Under the pieces are notes generated by a model that saw only the letters and a list, made by a program, of their open reading frames with translations, had not been told where the DNA came from and made no database searches. Shown in pieces: positions 35,201 through 43,604 of a stretch of 64,000 bases of DNA (positions are counted from its first letter, which is position 1; each line of letters opens with the position of its first letter). The position numbers and the translations under genes were made by a program. The stretch is from Cesiribacter sp964504565 (GTDB taxonomy: Bacteria > Bacteroidota > Bacteroidia > Cytophagales > Cyclobacteriaceae): positions 1 through 64,000 of the forward strand of contig CAZDEY010000013.1 in NCBI GenBank assembly GCA_964504565.1, written 5' to 3'.

Positions 35201-36463
35201 TTCGGGTAGGCCGTGGCGCTGAAGTTCTACATAAAAATCATCGCCAAAGCACTCGTGCCACCACTTAAAGGCTTCTTCGGCCGGGCCTTCGCCAACGTTC
35301 AAAATTAAATTAGGCACTTCGCCACCTAAGCCGCCGGTGGTGGCAATAACGCCTTCCTTGTAGTCGCAAATCAGTTCCTTATCAATCCGTGGATAGTTGC
35401 CGTAGCTACCTTCCATATAGGCCAGCGAGCTAAGCTTGGCCAGGTTATGATACCCGGTTTTATCCTTAGCAATCAGTATCTGGCTAAAGCGTTTATCGGG
35501 TTGGTCTTTAGTGAATTTTAGCTTCGTGCGTTCTTCAGCTACGTAAAACTCGCACCCAACAATTGGCTTTAATTCGGCATCCAAGGCTTCCTTTACAAAC
35601 ACATAAGCGCCGAACATATTGCCGTGGTCAGTCATGGCAATGGCCTTCATGCCCAATTCCTTAGCCCGTTTAACCAGCGACTTTACGTTGGGCGTAGCCT
35701 GCAGGATTGAATATTGCGTATGGACGTGCAGGTGCGTAAACGGGCTGTCAATTTTCTGGGCGGCTTTTTTATCCACCACCAGACCATCATCGGCCGAAGT
35801 ATCCCGCTCATCGCGTTTGGCAAAATTGGCACTGTCCAGTTCCGGGGCTTCGTACTCAATGTCGGTAACCGGCGTATCATCTACCGGACTGACTACCCGT
35901 TCGCGAATTAAGCCGAAGAATACGCGGGTGGTAGCGTGAACGTCGTAGGCGGCATCGTGAGCATCGCCGAAGCCTTCACCGAAAAGTTTGGTATGAAGTT
36001 CGGTTAGGGTTGGGAATTTGTACTTACCGCCGCGGCCGCCAGGTATGGCGCAGTAGTCCACCGTATCGCGCATAGTATCGATACGCGGCATATCCTTAAC
36101 TACATTGGCCATGTTCCGACGCAGAAACTCGGCACCCATCACGTTCACATCGAAGTCCAGGTTATGGCCGATGATGGTTTTGGTTTGGGCGAGGTCGTCG
36201 GCAAATTCTTTCAGTACCTCATCCAGTGGTTTACCAAGTTCCTCGGCCATTTTGGTACTTATGCCGTGTATTTTCTCCGAGTTGAAGGGAATGGTAAAGC
36301 CGTCGGGCTTCACAATATGATTACCGGCTTTAATTAGTTCACCTTTGGAGCCATGAAGCTGCCAGGCCAGTTGCACCAGCCGGGGCCAATTGTCCAGGTC
36401 TTCAACGGGGGCGTTCCAGTTTTTAGGGAGTCCGGTGGTTTCGGTATCAAATATTAAGTACAT
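32238..36463 (-). CDS. dnaE: DNA polymerase III alpha subunit with fused DnaQ-type exonuclease
   Basis: Replicative polymerase. Unusually, residues 1-185 form a DEDDh 3'-5' exonuclease: FDTETTGLP (5-13), GHNLDFD (99-105) and HDAAYD (169-174). The DnaE part follows: PHP domain from HLHVHTQYS (244-252), palm motifs GPGRGSAAGS (612-621) and PDIDIDF (653-659), then the finger, beta-clamp and OB-fold regions, ending with VEVKLVG. Ten N bases (32817-32826) interrupt it between GFYLS and ELTDFCNT, exactly where DnaE has the SGHPL motif. The true gap must be 2 modulo 3 bases long to keep frame, so the N count is an estimate. Total near 1,400 residues. A TATCTTTG box at 36530-36537 may be its -7 element. 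Confidence 0.93.
32817..32826. other. Assembly gap inside dnaE
   Basis: Ten N bases. They break the dnaE frame artificially; the C-terminal part resumes in another frame with ELTDFCNTKFSEMND. Confidence 0.99.
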
Positions 36464-36529
36464 GCGGCAGTAAATCGGAAGTTTGTGTAGGTGGCCAGTA
36501 CCAGGCTTAGCAGGCTACCCGATAGCTAA

Positions 36530-36537
36530 CAAAGATA
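36530..36537 (-). promoter_or_regulatory. -7 element before dnaE
   Basis: TATCTTTG on the minus strand, about 67 bases before the dnaE ATG. A -33 TTG is not evident. Confidence 0.35.
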
Positions 36538-36634
36538 ACGAATGGCGGGGGGGATTGCTAGAGGATTTTTTTTGGGTTTGGCCGGTAAAAGTTCTGAGGT
36601 TTGTATTTAAGGTTTGTAGGAAAATAGAAACAGG

Positions 36635-36820
36635 CTACACACCCCGGCCTGCGGCCACCCCTCTCTAGAGGGGAATTAGCTCACTATTACCTTCGCACCA
36701 TAGCTTCATACACCTTAATCGCTCAGCTAAAATTTTTTCGAATGGCAATAACTATAACAGAGGCGGTTTTATACTCCCCTCTTAAGGCGCACGGCTAGTG
36801 AGGGGTCGGGGGTGTGTGGC
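36635..36820. repeat. Intergenic repeat with inverted CACACCCC / GGGGTGTG ends (copy 1)
   Basis: Left end ACACACCCCGGCCTGCGGCC followed by CCCCTCTCTAGAGGGG; right end CCCCTCTTAAGGCGCACGG then GTGAGGGGTCGGGGGTGTGT. The right end, inverted, matches the left end of the copy at 40067-40161. The interior is AT-rich and non-coding. It resembles non-autonomous or REP-like intergenic elements. Confidence 0.65.
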
Positions 36821-37074
36821 CCGTTAATTCTAAACTCGAAAGTCAATATCCCGCACAGAATAACTAATTCATTTTCATACACTTACATCTCAACTTTAAT
36901 TTTATTAATAATTTTTTCAAAATTTCTGTGAGATTTTGCCTGGGTGGGCGAATAATGGGTAAAGTATGACAAATTTTATGAAATTGGATAACCTACTTAC
37001 CTGTACATCATCTACTACTTGATTGATTTGCATACATTAATTTACTAACCCTAGCCCTACTATTTAGCCAACCT

Positions 37075-37593
37075 ATGAGCCAGCAAACCAGCTTAGCCAC
37101 CGCTACTGATTTTGAGGCATATATTTCTGAAAATAAAGGATTGCTGTACAAAATTGCCGGGGCATATTGTAAAGATCCTGACGATAGGAAAGATTTAGTG
37201 CAGGAAATCATTATTCAGTTATGGCAGGCCTTCGGACGGTTTAACCATTCCGTTAAACTTTCTACCTATACCTACCGGATTGCCCTGAATGTAGCTATCT
37301 CGTTTTACCGGAAAGATGTGAGACGACGAGAAAACACCACGGGTTTTTCAGAGAGTCTGGTGGAAATATTTGCCGATGAAGAAACTGATGAAAGTGAACA
37401 GCAAATTTCTCATCTTCAGCATTTTATATCGGAATTAAAGGAGGTGGAACGGGCAATTATGCTACTTTACCTGGAAGACCGTAGCCAAAAAGAAATTGGA
37501 GAAATATTAGGCATAAGCCCAACCAACGTATCGACCCGGGTTGGGAGAATAAAAGAAAAACTAAGGATAAAATTCTCTTTAATTAATGAATAA
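37075..37593 (+). CDS. ECF-type RNA polymerase sigma factor
   Basis: A 172-residue sigma-70 family protein of group IV type. Region 2 is seen in DDRKDLVQEIIIQLWQAF and STYTYRIALNVAISFYRK (about residues 40-85), and region 4 as a helix-turn-helix, QKEIGEILGISPTNVSTRVGRIKEKLR (about 140-165). It overlaps the next gene by eight bases (ATGAATAA), which couples it with the downstream membrane protein, the usual arrangement of a sigma factor and its anti-sigma factor. Its target genes are unknown. Confidence 0.9.
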   Translation: MSQQTSLATATDFEAYISENKGLLYKIAGAYCKDPDDRKDLVQEIIIQLWQAFGRFNHSVKLSTYTYRIALNVAISFYRKDVRRRENTTGFSESLVEIFADEETDESEQQISHLQHFISELKEVERAIMLLYLEDRSQKEIGEILGISPTNVSTRVGRIKEKLRIKFSLINE

Positions 37594-38221
37594 TATGCAG
37601 GAGGATGATTTAAAGCGCCTTTGGCAGGCGTACGACCATAAAATTGACAAGCTGGTAGCCATAAATAAACAGCAGCTAAGGGAACTACAAACGCAAAAGG
37701 CTGATACCAAAATACAATCGTTTAAGCGCAATCATATCCGGGTAATGCTGGCAGGCGTACTATGGGTTTTTGTACTGGCTTTTTTCTTCTACCATGGCTT
37801 GGGAAATATATATTTTGCCGTTTCGGTGGGGGCAGTAATGCTATTCAATATTTTTGCCGTTTTGCTGTATCTTAAGCATATTATACAGCTTAACCAGATT
37901 GACCTTACGGAAAGCCTGGCCCAAACGCAACGTAAACTTAGCCAGGTATATACTTCATATACCCAAGCCGGTAGGGTGCTTTTACTACAAGCTCCATTTT
38001 TCTGTACCTTCTGGTACACCGAAGAATTAGTACGCGAAAAAGACCTTACATTCTGGATGATTCAAGCCTTAATTGTAGGCTTCTTCACGGCTTTGTCTAT
38101 CTACCTATTCCGACAACTATCTCCCAAAAATCCTTCGGACTACTGGCGCAAACTTTCCAACAAGCATTTTGGAGCCGAAAAGCTGCAGAAGGCTATGGAC
38201 ATTCTGGATGAGATAAAGTAA
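37586..38221 (+). CDS. Membrane protein, candidate anti-sigma factor
   Basis: A 211-residue protein with a charged cytoplasmic N-terminal helix region (1-50) and four spans (about 52-69, 75-96, 130-145 and 157-174), then a basic C-terminal tail. It lacks a zinc-binding anti-sigma motif and the FecR or DUF4880 signature, so the anti-sigma role rests on its overlap with the sigma gene and the N-terminal cytoplasmic segment. It is the second gene of a four-gene unit. Confidence 0.6.
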   Translation: MNNMQEDDLKRLWQAYDHKIDKLVAINKQQLRELQTQKADTKIQSFKRNHIRVMLAGVLWVFVLAFFFYHGLGNIYFAVSVGAVMLFNIFAVLLYLKHIIQLNQIDLTESLAQTQRKLSQVYTSYTQAGRVLLLQAPFFCTFWYTEELVREKDLTFWMIQALIVGFFTALSIYLFRQLSPKNPSDYWRKLSNKHFGAEKLQKAMDILDEIK

Positions 38222-38293
38222 CTGGCAATTTATTTGAACCCATTTATCAGCTAAACCACTAATCGTTTAAGAAATTTCAAATTGAACATTATT

Positions 38294-38857
38294 ATGAAAA
38301 ACTATTCTAAAATCTTTACACTTATCAGCATCCAGGTTCTTTTAGTCTTTACAGCTTGCCATAATAAACCAGGCTACGCCCAAACCAATACGTCCGCCAA
38401 GAAGTCAACTGCTTCAATACACGAAGCGGCGGCAAGCGGCAATGCCGAAGCAATTACCCACCACATTAAGGCCGGCGCTGACCTGAACGAAAAGGATCCT
38501 TACGGTGGTTCCAGTCCGCTAATAAGCGCTGCCCTGTTTGGTTATACAGAAGTAGTCAGCTTGCTTCTGGATGCCGGAGCCGACATAAATTTTCAGAACA
38601 ACGACGGCTCTACCGCGCTGCATACGGCCAGCTTTTTCTGCCGGACTGAAATTGTGAAGTTGCTACTTCAACATGGTGCGGATAAGTCTATCCAAAATAA
38701 GTACGGCAGTACGGCCTACCAATCGGTAGCCGGGCCCTTTGCCAATGTAAAACCAGTTTACGATATAATGGGCAGTATGCTGAAGCCGATGGGCCTGCGG
38801 CTAGATTACGCTTATTTGGAAAGCACCCGGCCGGTAATAGCCAACCTTCTTAAGTAA
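38294..38857 (+). CDS. Ankyrin-repeat lipoprotein
   Basis: I start it at the ATG at 38294 (MKNYSKIFTL, 187 residues) rather than 38282, since this gives a normal signal peptide with lipobox VFTAC. Residues about 40-140 carry three ankyrin repeats, with IHEAAASGNAEAITHHIKAG, SPLISAALFGYTEVVSLLLDAG and TALHTASFFCRTEIVKLLLQHG cores. The C-terminal 45 residues are unusual, with a conserved-looking segment, YDIMGSMLKPMGLRLDYAYL. It is probably anchored on the periplasmic side. It lies between the sigma pair and the acyltransferase, eight bases before the latter. Confidence 0.85.
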   Translation: MKNYSKIFTLISIQVLLVFTACHNKPGYAQTNTSAKKSTASIHEAAASGNAEAITHHIKAGADLNEKDPYGGSSPLISAALFGYTEVVSLLLDAGADINFQNNDGSTALHTASFFCRTEIVKLLLQHGADKSIQNKYGSTAYQSVAGPFANVKPVYDIMGSMLKPMGLRLDYAYLESTRPVIANLLK

Positions 38858-38864
38858 TCAAACT

Positions 38865-39917
38865 ATGGGTGCTACTAATCGGCGCTACGATATTGACTGG
38901 GTACGGGTAATTGGCATTGGCCTGCTCTTGATTTACCACCTGGCAGTCGGTTTTCAAAGCTGGGGTTTAATGGTAGGTTTTATAGTGAATAGTACAGCCT
39001 GGGAGTCCTTGTGGATTCCTATGGCTATGCTAAATGTGTGGAGAATTCCCCTACTGTTTTTCGTTTCGGGTATGGGCGTATACTTTGCGCTGCAAAACCG
39101 AAACCTTACCCAATTGCTAACCGAGCGGGCGGGTCGTATACTACTACCTTTTATATTCGGTATTTTTACAATTGCTCCGCTACAACTCTATATTTTGCAA
39201 TATTACTACACCTGGCCGATCCGGTATATTCCAGTTCCGGCGCATCTGTGGTTTTTAGGGAATATTGCAGCCTACATTATCCTCTTGCTTCCCCTGTTTT
39301 ACGCAATTAAAAACTATCCGGAAAGTTGGGGCGTGAACCAACTTAAGAAATTGTTTAGTACCCCTTGGGGGTTAGTGGTGGTACCAGCAGTTTTTGTAAT
39401 AGAGGCTTTATTGGTTAAGCCTACCCCCTACGAAATGTACGCCCTTACGTGGCACGGATTTTACTTGGGCTTTCTGGCTTTCACCTTTGGACTTTGCTGT
39501 GTAACTGCAGGAACCGGCTTTTGGGCTATGCTTTTAAAATACCGATTGTATTTCCTGGTTTCGGCAGTAAGTTTATTTAGTTACCGCCTTTTGGTTCTGG
39601 AACTAGTAGCCCCGGCCTGGCAATTGGCTATTGAATCAGTCGCTTGGGTATACACAGTATTTGCCTTTAGTTTTCGCTATTTGAATAGGCCAAGTAAATT
39701 ATTACAGTATTTAAGTAAGGCGGCCTACCCGGTTTATATCCTGCATATGGTATTCCTTACCTTGGGTTCCCTCCTGATTTTCCCGCTGCAGTTAGCTGTG
39801 TACACAAAATTTGCCCTAGTTCTACTATTTACTTTAGTAGGTAGTTTTGCGTGCTATGAATATTTTATTTGCCGAGTAAATTTTGTAAAACCGCTGTTTG
39901 GATTGGTTAATAAATAA
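38865..39917 (+). CDS. Acyltransferase family 3 membrane protein
   Basis: A 350-residue membrane protein with about ten spans. The start RRYDIDWVRVIGIGLLLIYH carries the Arg and His (His25) typical of the acyltransferase-3 family, which moves acyl groups from cytoplasmic acyl-CoA to extracytoplasmic glycans, lipids or peptides. Further motifs are FFVSGMGVYFALQNR, HLWFLGNIAAYI and PVYILHMVFLTLGS. It could modify a surface polysaccharide or osmoregulated glucan (OpgC-like). It is the last gene of the sigma-membrane-ankyrin unit. Confidence 0.85.
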   Translation: MGATNRRYDIDWVRVIGIGLLLIYHLAVGFQSWGLMVGFIVNSTAWESLWIPMAMLNVWRIPLLFFVSGMGVYFALQNRNLTQLLTERAGRILLPFIFGIFTIAPLQLYILQYYYTWPIRYIPVPAHLWFLGNIAAYIILLLPLFYAIKNYPESWGVNQLKKLFSTPWGLVVVPAVFVIEALLVKPTPYEMYALTWHGFYLGFLAFTFGLCCVTAGTGFWAMLLKYRLYFLVSAVSLFSYRLLVLELVAPAWQLAIESVAWVYTVFAFSFRYLNRPSKLLQYLSKAAYPVYILHMVFLTLGSLLIFPLQLAVYTKFALVLLFTLVGSFACYEYFICRVNFVKPLFGLVNK

Positions 39918-40222
39918 GTTCAATTCTGTTGAAGTACATTGATAGAATATAATTAGGCGGTTGGGCTTAATATTGGTTTAGCCTATTGGTAGCTAATAAG
40001 AATTATAAAATGTTTTTTGGGGGAGTTTAAGGTTTCAAATAAGGGTCTTGTCAGAAATGTTTTGTTTCACATACCCCGGCTTACGGCCACCCCTCACTAA
40101 CCCTGCGCCCCAAGAGGGGATTAGGTATATTCCCCTCTTGAAAGGGGCTAGGAGTGTGTTGACCACTTAGCTATACTCTCTGAGTAGGAAACCAACGCAA
40201 AAACTTATGCTATGTAGTTTAA
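39918..40222. other. Intergenic region with repeat element
   Basis: Convergent space between the acyltransferase gene and a leftward small gene. It contains the second GC-rich repeat (40067-40161). Nothing else recognised. Confidence 0.45.
40067..40161. repeat. Intergenic repeat with inverted CACATACCCC / GGAGTGTGT ends (copy 2)
   Basis: Begins CACATACCCCGGCTTACGGCC, then CCCCTCACTAACCCTGCGCC and AAGAGGGGATT; ends ATTCCCCTCTTGAAAGGGG and GGAGTGTGTTG. Shorter than copy 1 at 36635-36820 but with the same CCCCTCACTA.CC.TGCGCC..AAGAGGGGA core. Confidence 0.65.
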
Positions 40223-40540
40223 TTAAGCGTCCTCTAAATAGTACTTGATAAGTTTGTTATAGACAAAATTTTTATCAGCACCTTTATCCATTTCGGCAAG
40301 TGTTTCTTTGACTAGAGAAATTTCTATAAGATATTTATATCCAGGGCAGTTCTGTTCAGCTATACTAGTCGTTGGCTCATCCATATTCTCCTCTTTTTGT
40401 GCTAAAACAACCGCATTTGTTAAAAGATTAGGCTGAGCACTGTCTTTGATAAAAATCATATGGATTAATTCCCCATCCTCGAATTCAGAGACGTTATCAA
40501 ATATTTCTTGAAGTGTACCTTGTAAAACTATCATAATCAA
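40223..40540 (-). CDS. Small protein of unknown function
   Basis: A 105-residue acidic protein starting MIMIVLQGTLQEIF. It has no signal peptide, span or recognised motif. The middle has a cysteine in SIAEQNCPGYKYLIEISL. It follows the MFS transporter gene by about 12 bases on the same strand, so it may be co-transcribed. Its AT-rich codons differ from the transporter. Confidence 0.5.
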   Translation of the reverse strand: MIMIVLQGTLQEIFDNVSEFEDGELIHMIFIKDSAQPNLLTNAVVLAQKEENMDEPTTSIAEQNCPGYKYLIEISLVKETLAEMDKGADKNFVYNKLIKYYLEDA

Positions 40541-40552
40541 AAAAACAATACC

Positions 40553-41800
40553 TTAAACCCCAACCTCTCTCCTATCAAACGCCCTCCGTACCCGCTTTCT
40601 CATTTCCGGCATAACCAGCCACATTACGGTTACAATTACCCAGGCGCAGAGGGCGGTTACTTTGAATACGTCGTAGCTGTTGCCAATTGTGCCTACATAG
40701 CCTAATACCGCTGCTGAAAGGAGTAGAAAAATAAAGACCACGTTATTATTGTAGGCCAGCACTTTACCTAAGTGGCGGCCGGGTACTCGCTCCTGCATCC
40801 AGGCATTTAGGGGAATTTTAAAGAAGCCGGCAAAGAATGCTGTAGCGAACAGAACAGCTAAAAAAGGGGCTAAAGCCATAGGCACCAGGGCCATTATAGT
40901 AGAACCTATTGCCATAGCCACCCCACCAACCGGCACTAAACCTAATTCTACTTGTTGCTTGCTGAGCAAACCAGCCGCCCAGCAGCCAATGCCCATACTT
41001 ACGGCTATGCCGGCGTTAACCAAACCCACGTCTTTACTAGCTAAACCGTAAATACTGCCCTCCTGTAAATGAACAATAATGTTTAGTTGCAGAAGTGAGG
41101 CAATTAGCCAAAAGAAACCTAAGCCTAGAACCGTATAATTTAATCCCGCCACCTTTTTACTCCAGCGAAAGGTATCCCATACAAATTTCAGTGGCCAAAG
41201 CGATTTGAGTTCTTCCCTATCCGGCGCCTCTTCTTTAACTGTTATTAGTTTACTGGTTATATAGCCAATTACAGCCAAGATTAAAAGTGAACCGGCCACC
41301 ACTTCGCGTCTGAACTCAGCCATATCGGCTATATAGCCGGCCGCTACTGTTCCCAGCAGCACGCCCATAAAGGTGAGCAGTTCCATGAAGCCGGAGGCTT
41401 GGCTAATTTCGGCCACCCCGCCCACATCGCGGATGAGGCCATACTTAGCCGGGGAATATAGGGCCGACTGCACGCCCATCAGGAACATAGCGGCCATTAC
41501 TATTGCCAGACTATCAACGTAAAACCCGCCGATAGCCAAAACCATTATAGGTATTTCAACTAGTTTGGCCCACTCCAGAATTTTCTGTTTGCTCTTAATT
41601 TGCGCCAAGCGGCCCGCCAACGGACTGAACAGGATGTAGGGAATAACCAGCATAGCCGCCGCAGCCGAAATAACCAGCTCTTTAGAATCTTCGGCTACCC
41701 AAGAGGCTGCAATAAAAATAATAAGGTGCTTAAGAAGATTATCATTCATTACCCCTAAGTATTGGGTAATGTAAAGGGGAAACCACTTGGACTGGCGCAT
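40553..41800 (-). CDS. Major facilitator superfamily transporter, LplT-like
   Basis: A 415-residue protein with twelve predicted spans. It starts with PLYITQYLGVMNDNLLKHLI, the signature of the lysophospholipid-transporter (LplT) group, and has LSPLAGRLAQIKSKQKILEWAK as the first cytoplasmic loop. In LplT proteins this family moves lysophospholipids across the inner membrane with an acyltransferase; none is adjacent here. Other MFS substrates cannot be excluded. Confidence 0.82.
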   Translation of the reverse strand: MRQSKWFPLYITQYLGVMNDNLLKHLIIFIAASWVAEDSKELVISAAAAMLVIPYILFSPLAGRLAQIKSKQKILEWAKLVEIPIMVLAIGGFYVDSLAIVMAAMFLMGVQSALYSPAKYGLIRDVGGVAEISQASGFMELLTFMGVLLGTVAAGYIADMAEFRREVVAGSLLILAVIGYITSKLITVKEEAPDREELKSLWPLKFVWDTFRWSKKVAGLNYTVLGLGFFWLIASLLQLNIIVHLQEGSIYGLASKDVGLVNAGIAVSMGIGCWAAGLLSKQQVELGLVPVGGVAMAIGSTIMALVPMALAPFLAVLFATAFFAGFFKIPLNAWMQERVPGRHLGKVLAYNNNVVFIFLLLSAAVLGYVGTIGNSYDVFKVTALCAWVIVTVMWLVMPEMRKRVRRAFDRREVGV

Positions 41801-41868
41801 GCTGCCGTATTTTGGAACTTAATTTAGGTACAATATGCAAAAATTTGCCGGCCTTTGGTCAACCTACA

Positions 41869-42876
41869 TTACTTCTTCACATTTTGGTAATTCTTGATAA
41901 GCGTTCTTAAAGCGGGTTTGCCTTGGGGTGAGTAATCGGAATCGATTTTTTCCGAAGCTATTGGGTCAGTATACCACTTCCAAACAAAGCCACCGGCTAC
42001 GAAGGGCTTGGGCCATACGGTTGTGAAGAAGGCTTGGTACGCTCGGGCTTGTACTTCATAATTGATAGTTCCGCCGCGCTCGTGCTCCCACGGTCGTCGG
42101 GTGGCTCCGGCTACGCTGCGGTAGCCCCATTCGGTGAAAAGTATGGGTAGGTTCTGTTTAGTAGAAAAGGATTTCAATTCGGCAACGTGCGGTTGCCAGG
42201 CAGTTGCTAATTCACTAGTTAAAGGATCGTCACCGGCTTCCAAAGGAAAATATGCATCAATACCTACGTAATCCATACGCTGCCAGAACTGAACTTTCCG
42301 ATATGAATCCCAATTGGCGGCGTAGGTGAGCTTGCCCGTATAAGTATCCTTTACGGTATTTATCAAATGCTGCCAGTAGTCAGGCCTATTAATTATACTT
42401 TGCGTAAGCTCGGTGCCAATGCAGAAAATTTCAACTTGCAGGCTATCGGCCAGGTGGGTAAAATCTAAAATATAGGAGGAATAATTCTTCTCCCAGGCTG
42501 TCCACCCTTCTTCAGTTCCCGGGTTATGATGCCCGGTAAAACCGCCGCGCAGCCAGAGATGGGGTTTAAGCATAACCTTTAAGCCTCTTTCTTTAGCTTG
42601 CCTAATTGCCTCCGCCGCCCCTTCAATTCGTTCTCCCTGCCACTGGCGATCAATATTGTAAACCAGTACCGTATCGTGCAAATTGCCAAAGGCGTAGGGC
42701 ATAATGCTTACCCAATTGGCATGGGTTTGTTCAACCTGTAGCCAGGCCGTATCGCTAACCGCTTGGCGACCGGCTACCAAACTCAGGCCAGCTATTTTTT
42801 CATCAACTACATCAGCTTTCTGCCGGCAGCTAAAAGCCAGGCTAAAAAATGCCAATAGTAGAACTAGCCACCTCAT
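41869..42876 (-). CDS. Glycoside hydrolase family 113-like lipoprotein (beta-mannanase type)
   Basis: A 335-residue TIM-barrel hydrolase with a signal peptide and lipobox FSC (Cys17). Acid-base and nucleophile glutamates are visible as CIGTELTQS (Glu156) and LFTEWGYRS (Glu248), and substrate-binding aromatics in MLKPHLWLRGGF and FVWKWYTD. These fit GH113 and other clan GH-A beta-mannanases. It overlaps rsmG by four bases. No other polysaccharide-utilisation genes (SusC/D) are near, so it is not in a typical PUL. Likely works at the cell surface or periplasm. Confidence 0.82.
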   Translation of the reverse strand: MRWLVLLLAFFSLAFSCRQKADVVDEKIAGLSLVAGRQAVSDTAWLQVEQTHANWVSIMPYAFGNLHDTVLVYNIDRQWQGERIEGAAEAIRQAKERGLKVMLKPHLWLRGGFTGHHNPGTEEGWTAWEKNYSSYILDFTHLADSLQVEIFCIGTELTQSIINRPDYWQHLINTVKDTYTGKLTYAANWDSYRKVQFWQRMDYVGIDAYFPLEAGDDPLTSELATAWQPHVAELKSFSTKQNLPILFTEWGYRSVAGATRRPWEHERGGTINYEVQARAYQAFFTTVWPKPFVAGGFVWKWYTDPIASEKIDSDYSPQGKPALRTLIKNYQNVKK

Positions 42877-43505
42877 GCAAAGGGTACGTAGACTACAAAC
42901 TTGGTATCGAAAAAATCTTCTTGAAAGTAATTGGTAAGTGGATATAGGGCGTGCGGCCGCTTAGCCTCGGCCAGTTCTTCTTCTAAATCCCCTCCTTTTA
43001 AATAAAGCACGCCGTTAGCTAATTGGTGCTGGTTTTCCTTTTTTACTTTACCGTGGATCCACTGCAAAAACGGCTTGAGACGAGTAACGGCGCGGCTTAC
43101 TATAAAATCATAATGGCCCTTTACTTTTTCAGCCCTTAATTGCTCAGCTTTTACATTTGTAAGGCCTAAGGCGTCGGCAACTTCCTGCACTACCTTAATT
43201 TTCTTGCCGATACTATCCACTAAGTAGAACTCAGTTTCCGGAAATAGTATAGCCAAAGGAATTCCCGGAAAACCGCCGCCAGTGCCTACATCCAACACCT
43301 GAGTTTTGGGCTTAAAGTTTTGTACTTTGGCAATGCCTAAGGAATGCAGCACGTGGTGGCTATATAATTGTTCAATATCCTTCCGGCTTACCACATTAAT
43401 ACGCTCGTTCCAATAGGTATAAAGCTCACCCAAACGGGCAAATTGTTCAGCTTGCGTAGAGCTTATTTCCGGAAAGTATTGCTTAACTAAAGAGGCATCC
43501 TGCAT
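42873..43505 (-). CDS. rsmG: 16S rRNA (guanine-527-N7)-methyltransferase
   Basis: SAM-dependent methylation of G527 in 16S rRNA. The 210-residue Rossmann enzyme shows the motif I VLDVGTGGGFPGIPLAI (about 69-86), YLVDSIGKK and the KGG.LEEEL C-terminal segment. The ATG is five bases from a TACTTTTG box (43511-43518), so the message may have almost no leader. Its stop overlaps the GH113 gene start. Identification is firm. Confidence 0.94.
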   Translation of the reverse strand: MQDASLVKQYFPEISSTQAEQFARLGELYTYWNERINVVSRKDIEQLYSHHVLHSLGIAKVQNFKPKTQVLDVGTGGGFPGIPLAILFPETEFYLVDSIGKKIKVVQEVADALGLTNVKAEQLRAEKVKGHYDFIVSRAVTRLKPFLQWIHGKVKKENQHQLANGVLYLKGGDLEEELAEAKRPHALYPLTNYFQEDFFDTKFVVYVPFA

Positions 43506-43549
43506 AGCAACAAAAGTAAAAAACTTGCCGTGCTTTTTCTACCGGCAAC

Positions 43550-43578
43550 AAAAAAGGCTTAGGATTTTCCTAAGCCTT
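43550..43578 (-). terminator. Terminator of the second ECF sigma gene
   Basis: AAGGCTTAGGA-loop-TCCTAAGCCTT (43554-43578) followed by six T residues on the minus strand, 27 bases past the sigma gene stop. It separates that gene from the rsmG promoter. Confidence 0.87.
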
Positions 43579-43604
43579 ATAATACTATATGGTAACTTAA
43601 AACC

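Larger units (their letters stand above)
36464..37074. other. Divergent intergenic region with repeat element
   Basis: Between dnaE (leftward) and the ECF sigma gene (rightward). It holds a -7-like TATCTTTG for dnaE and a GC-rich repeat element at 36635-36820. No gene or RNA is seen in the rest. Confidence 0.5.
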
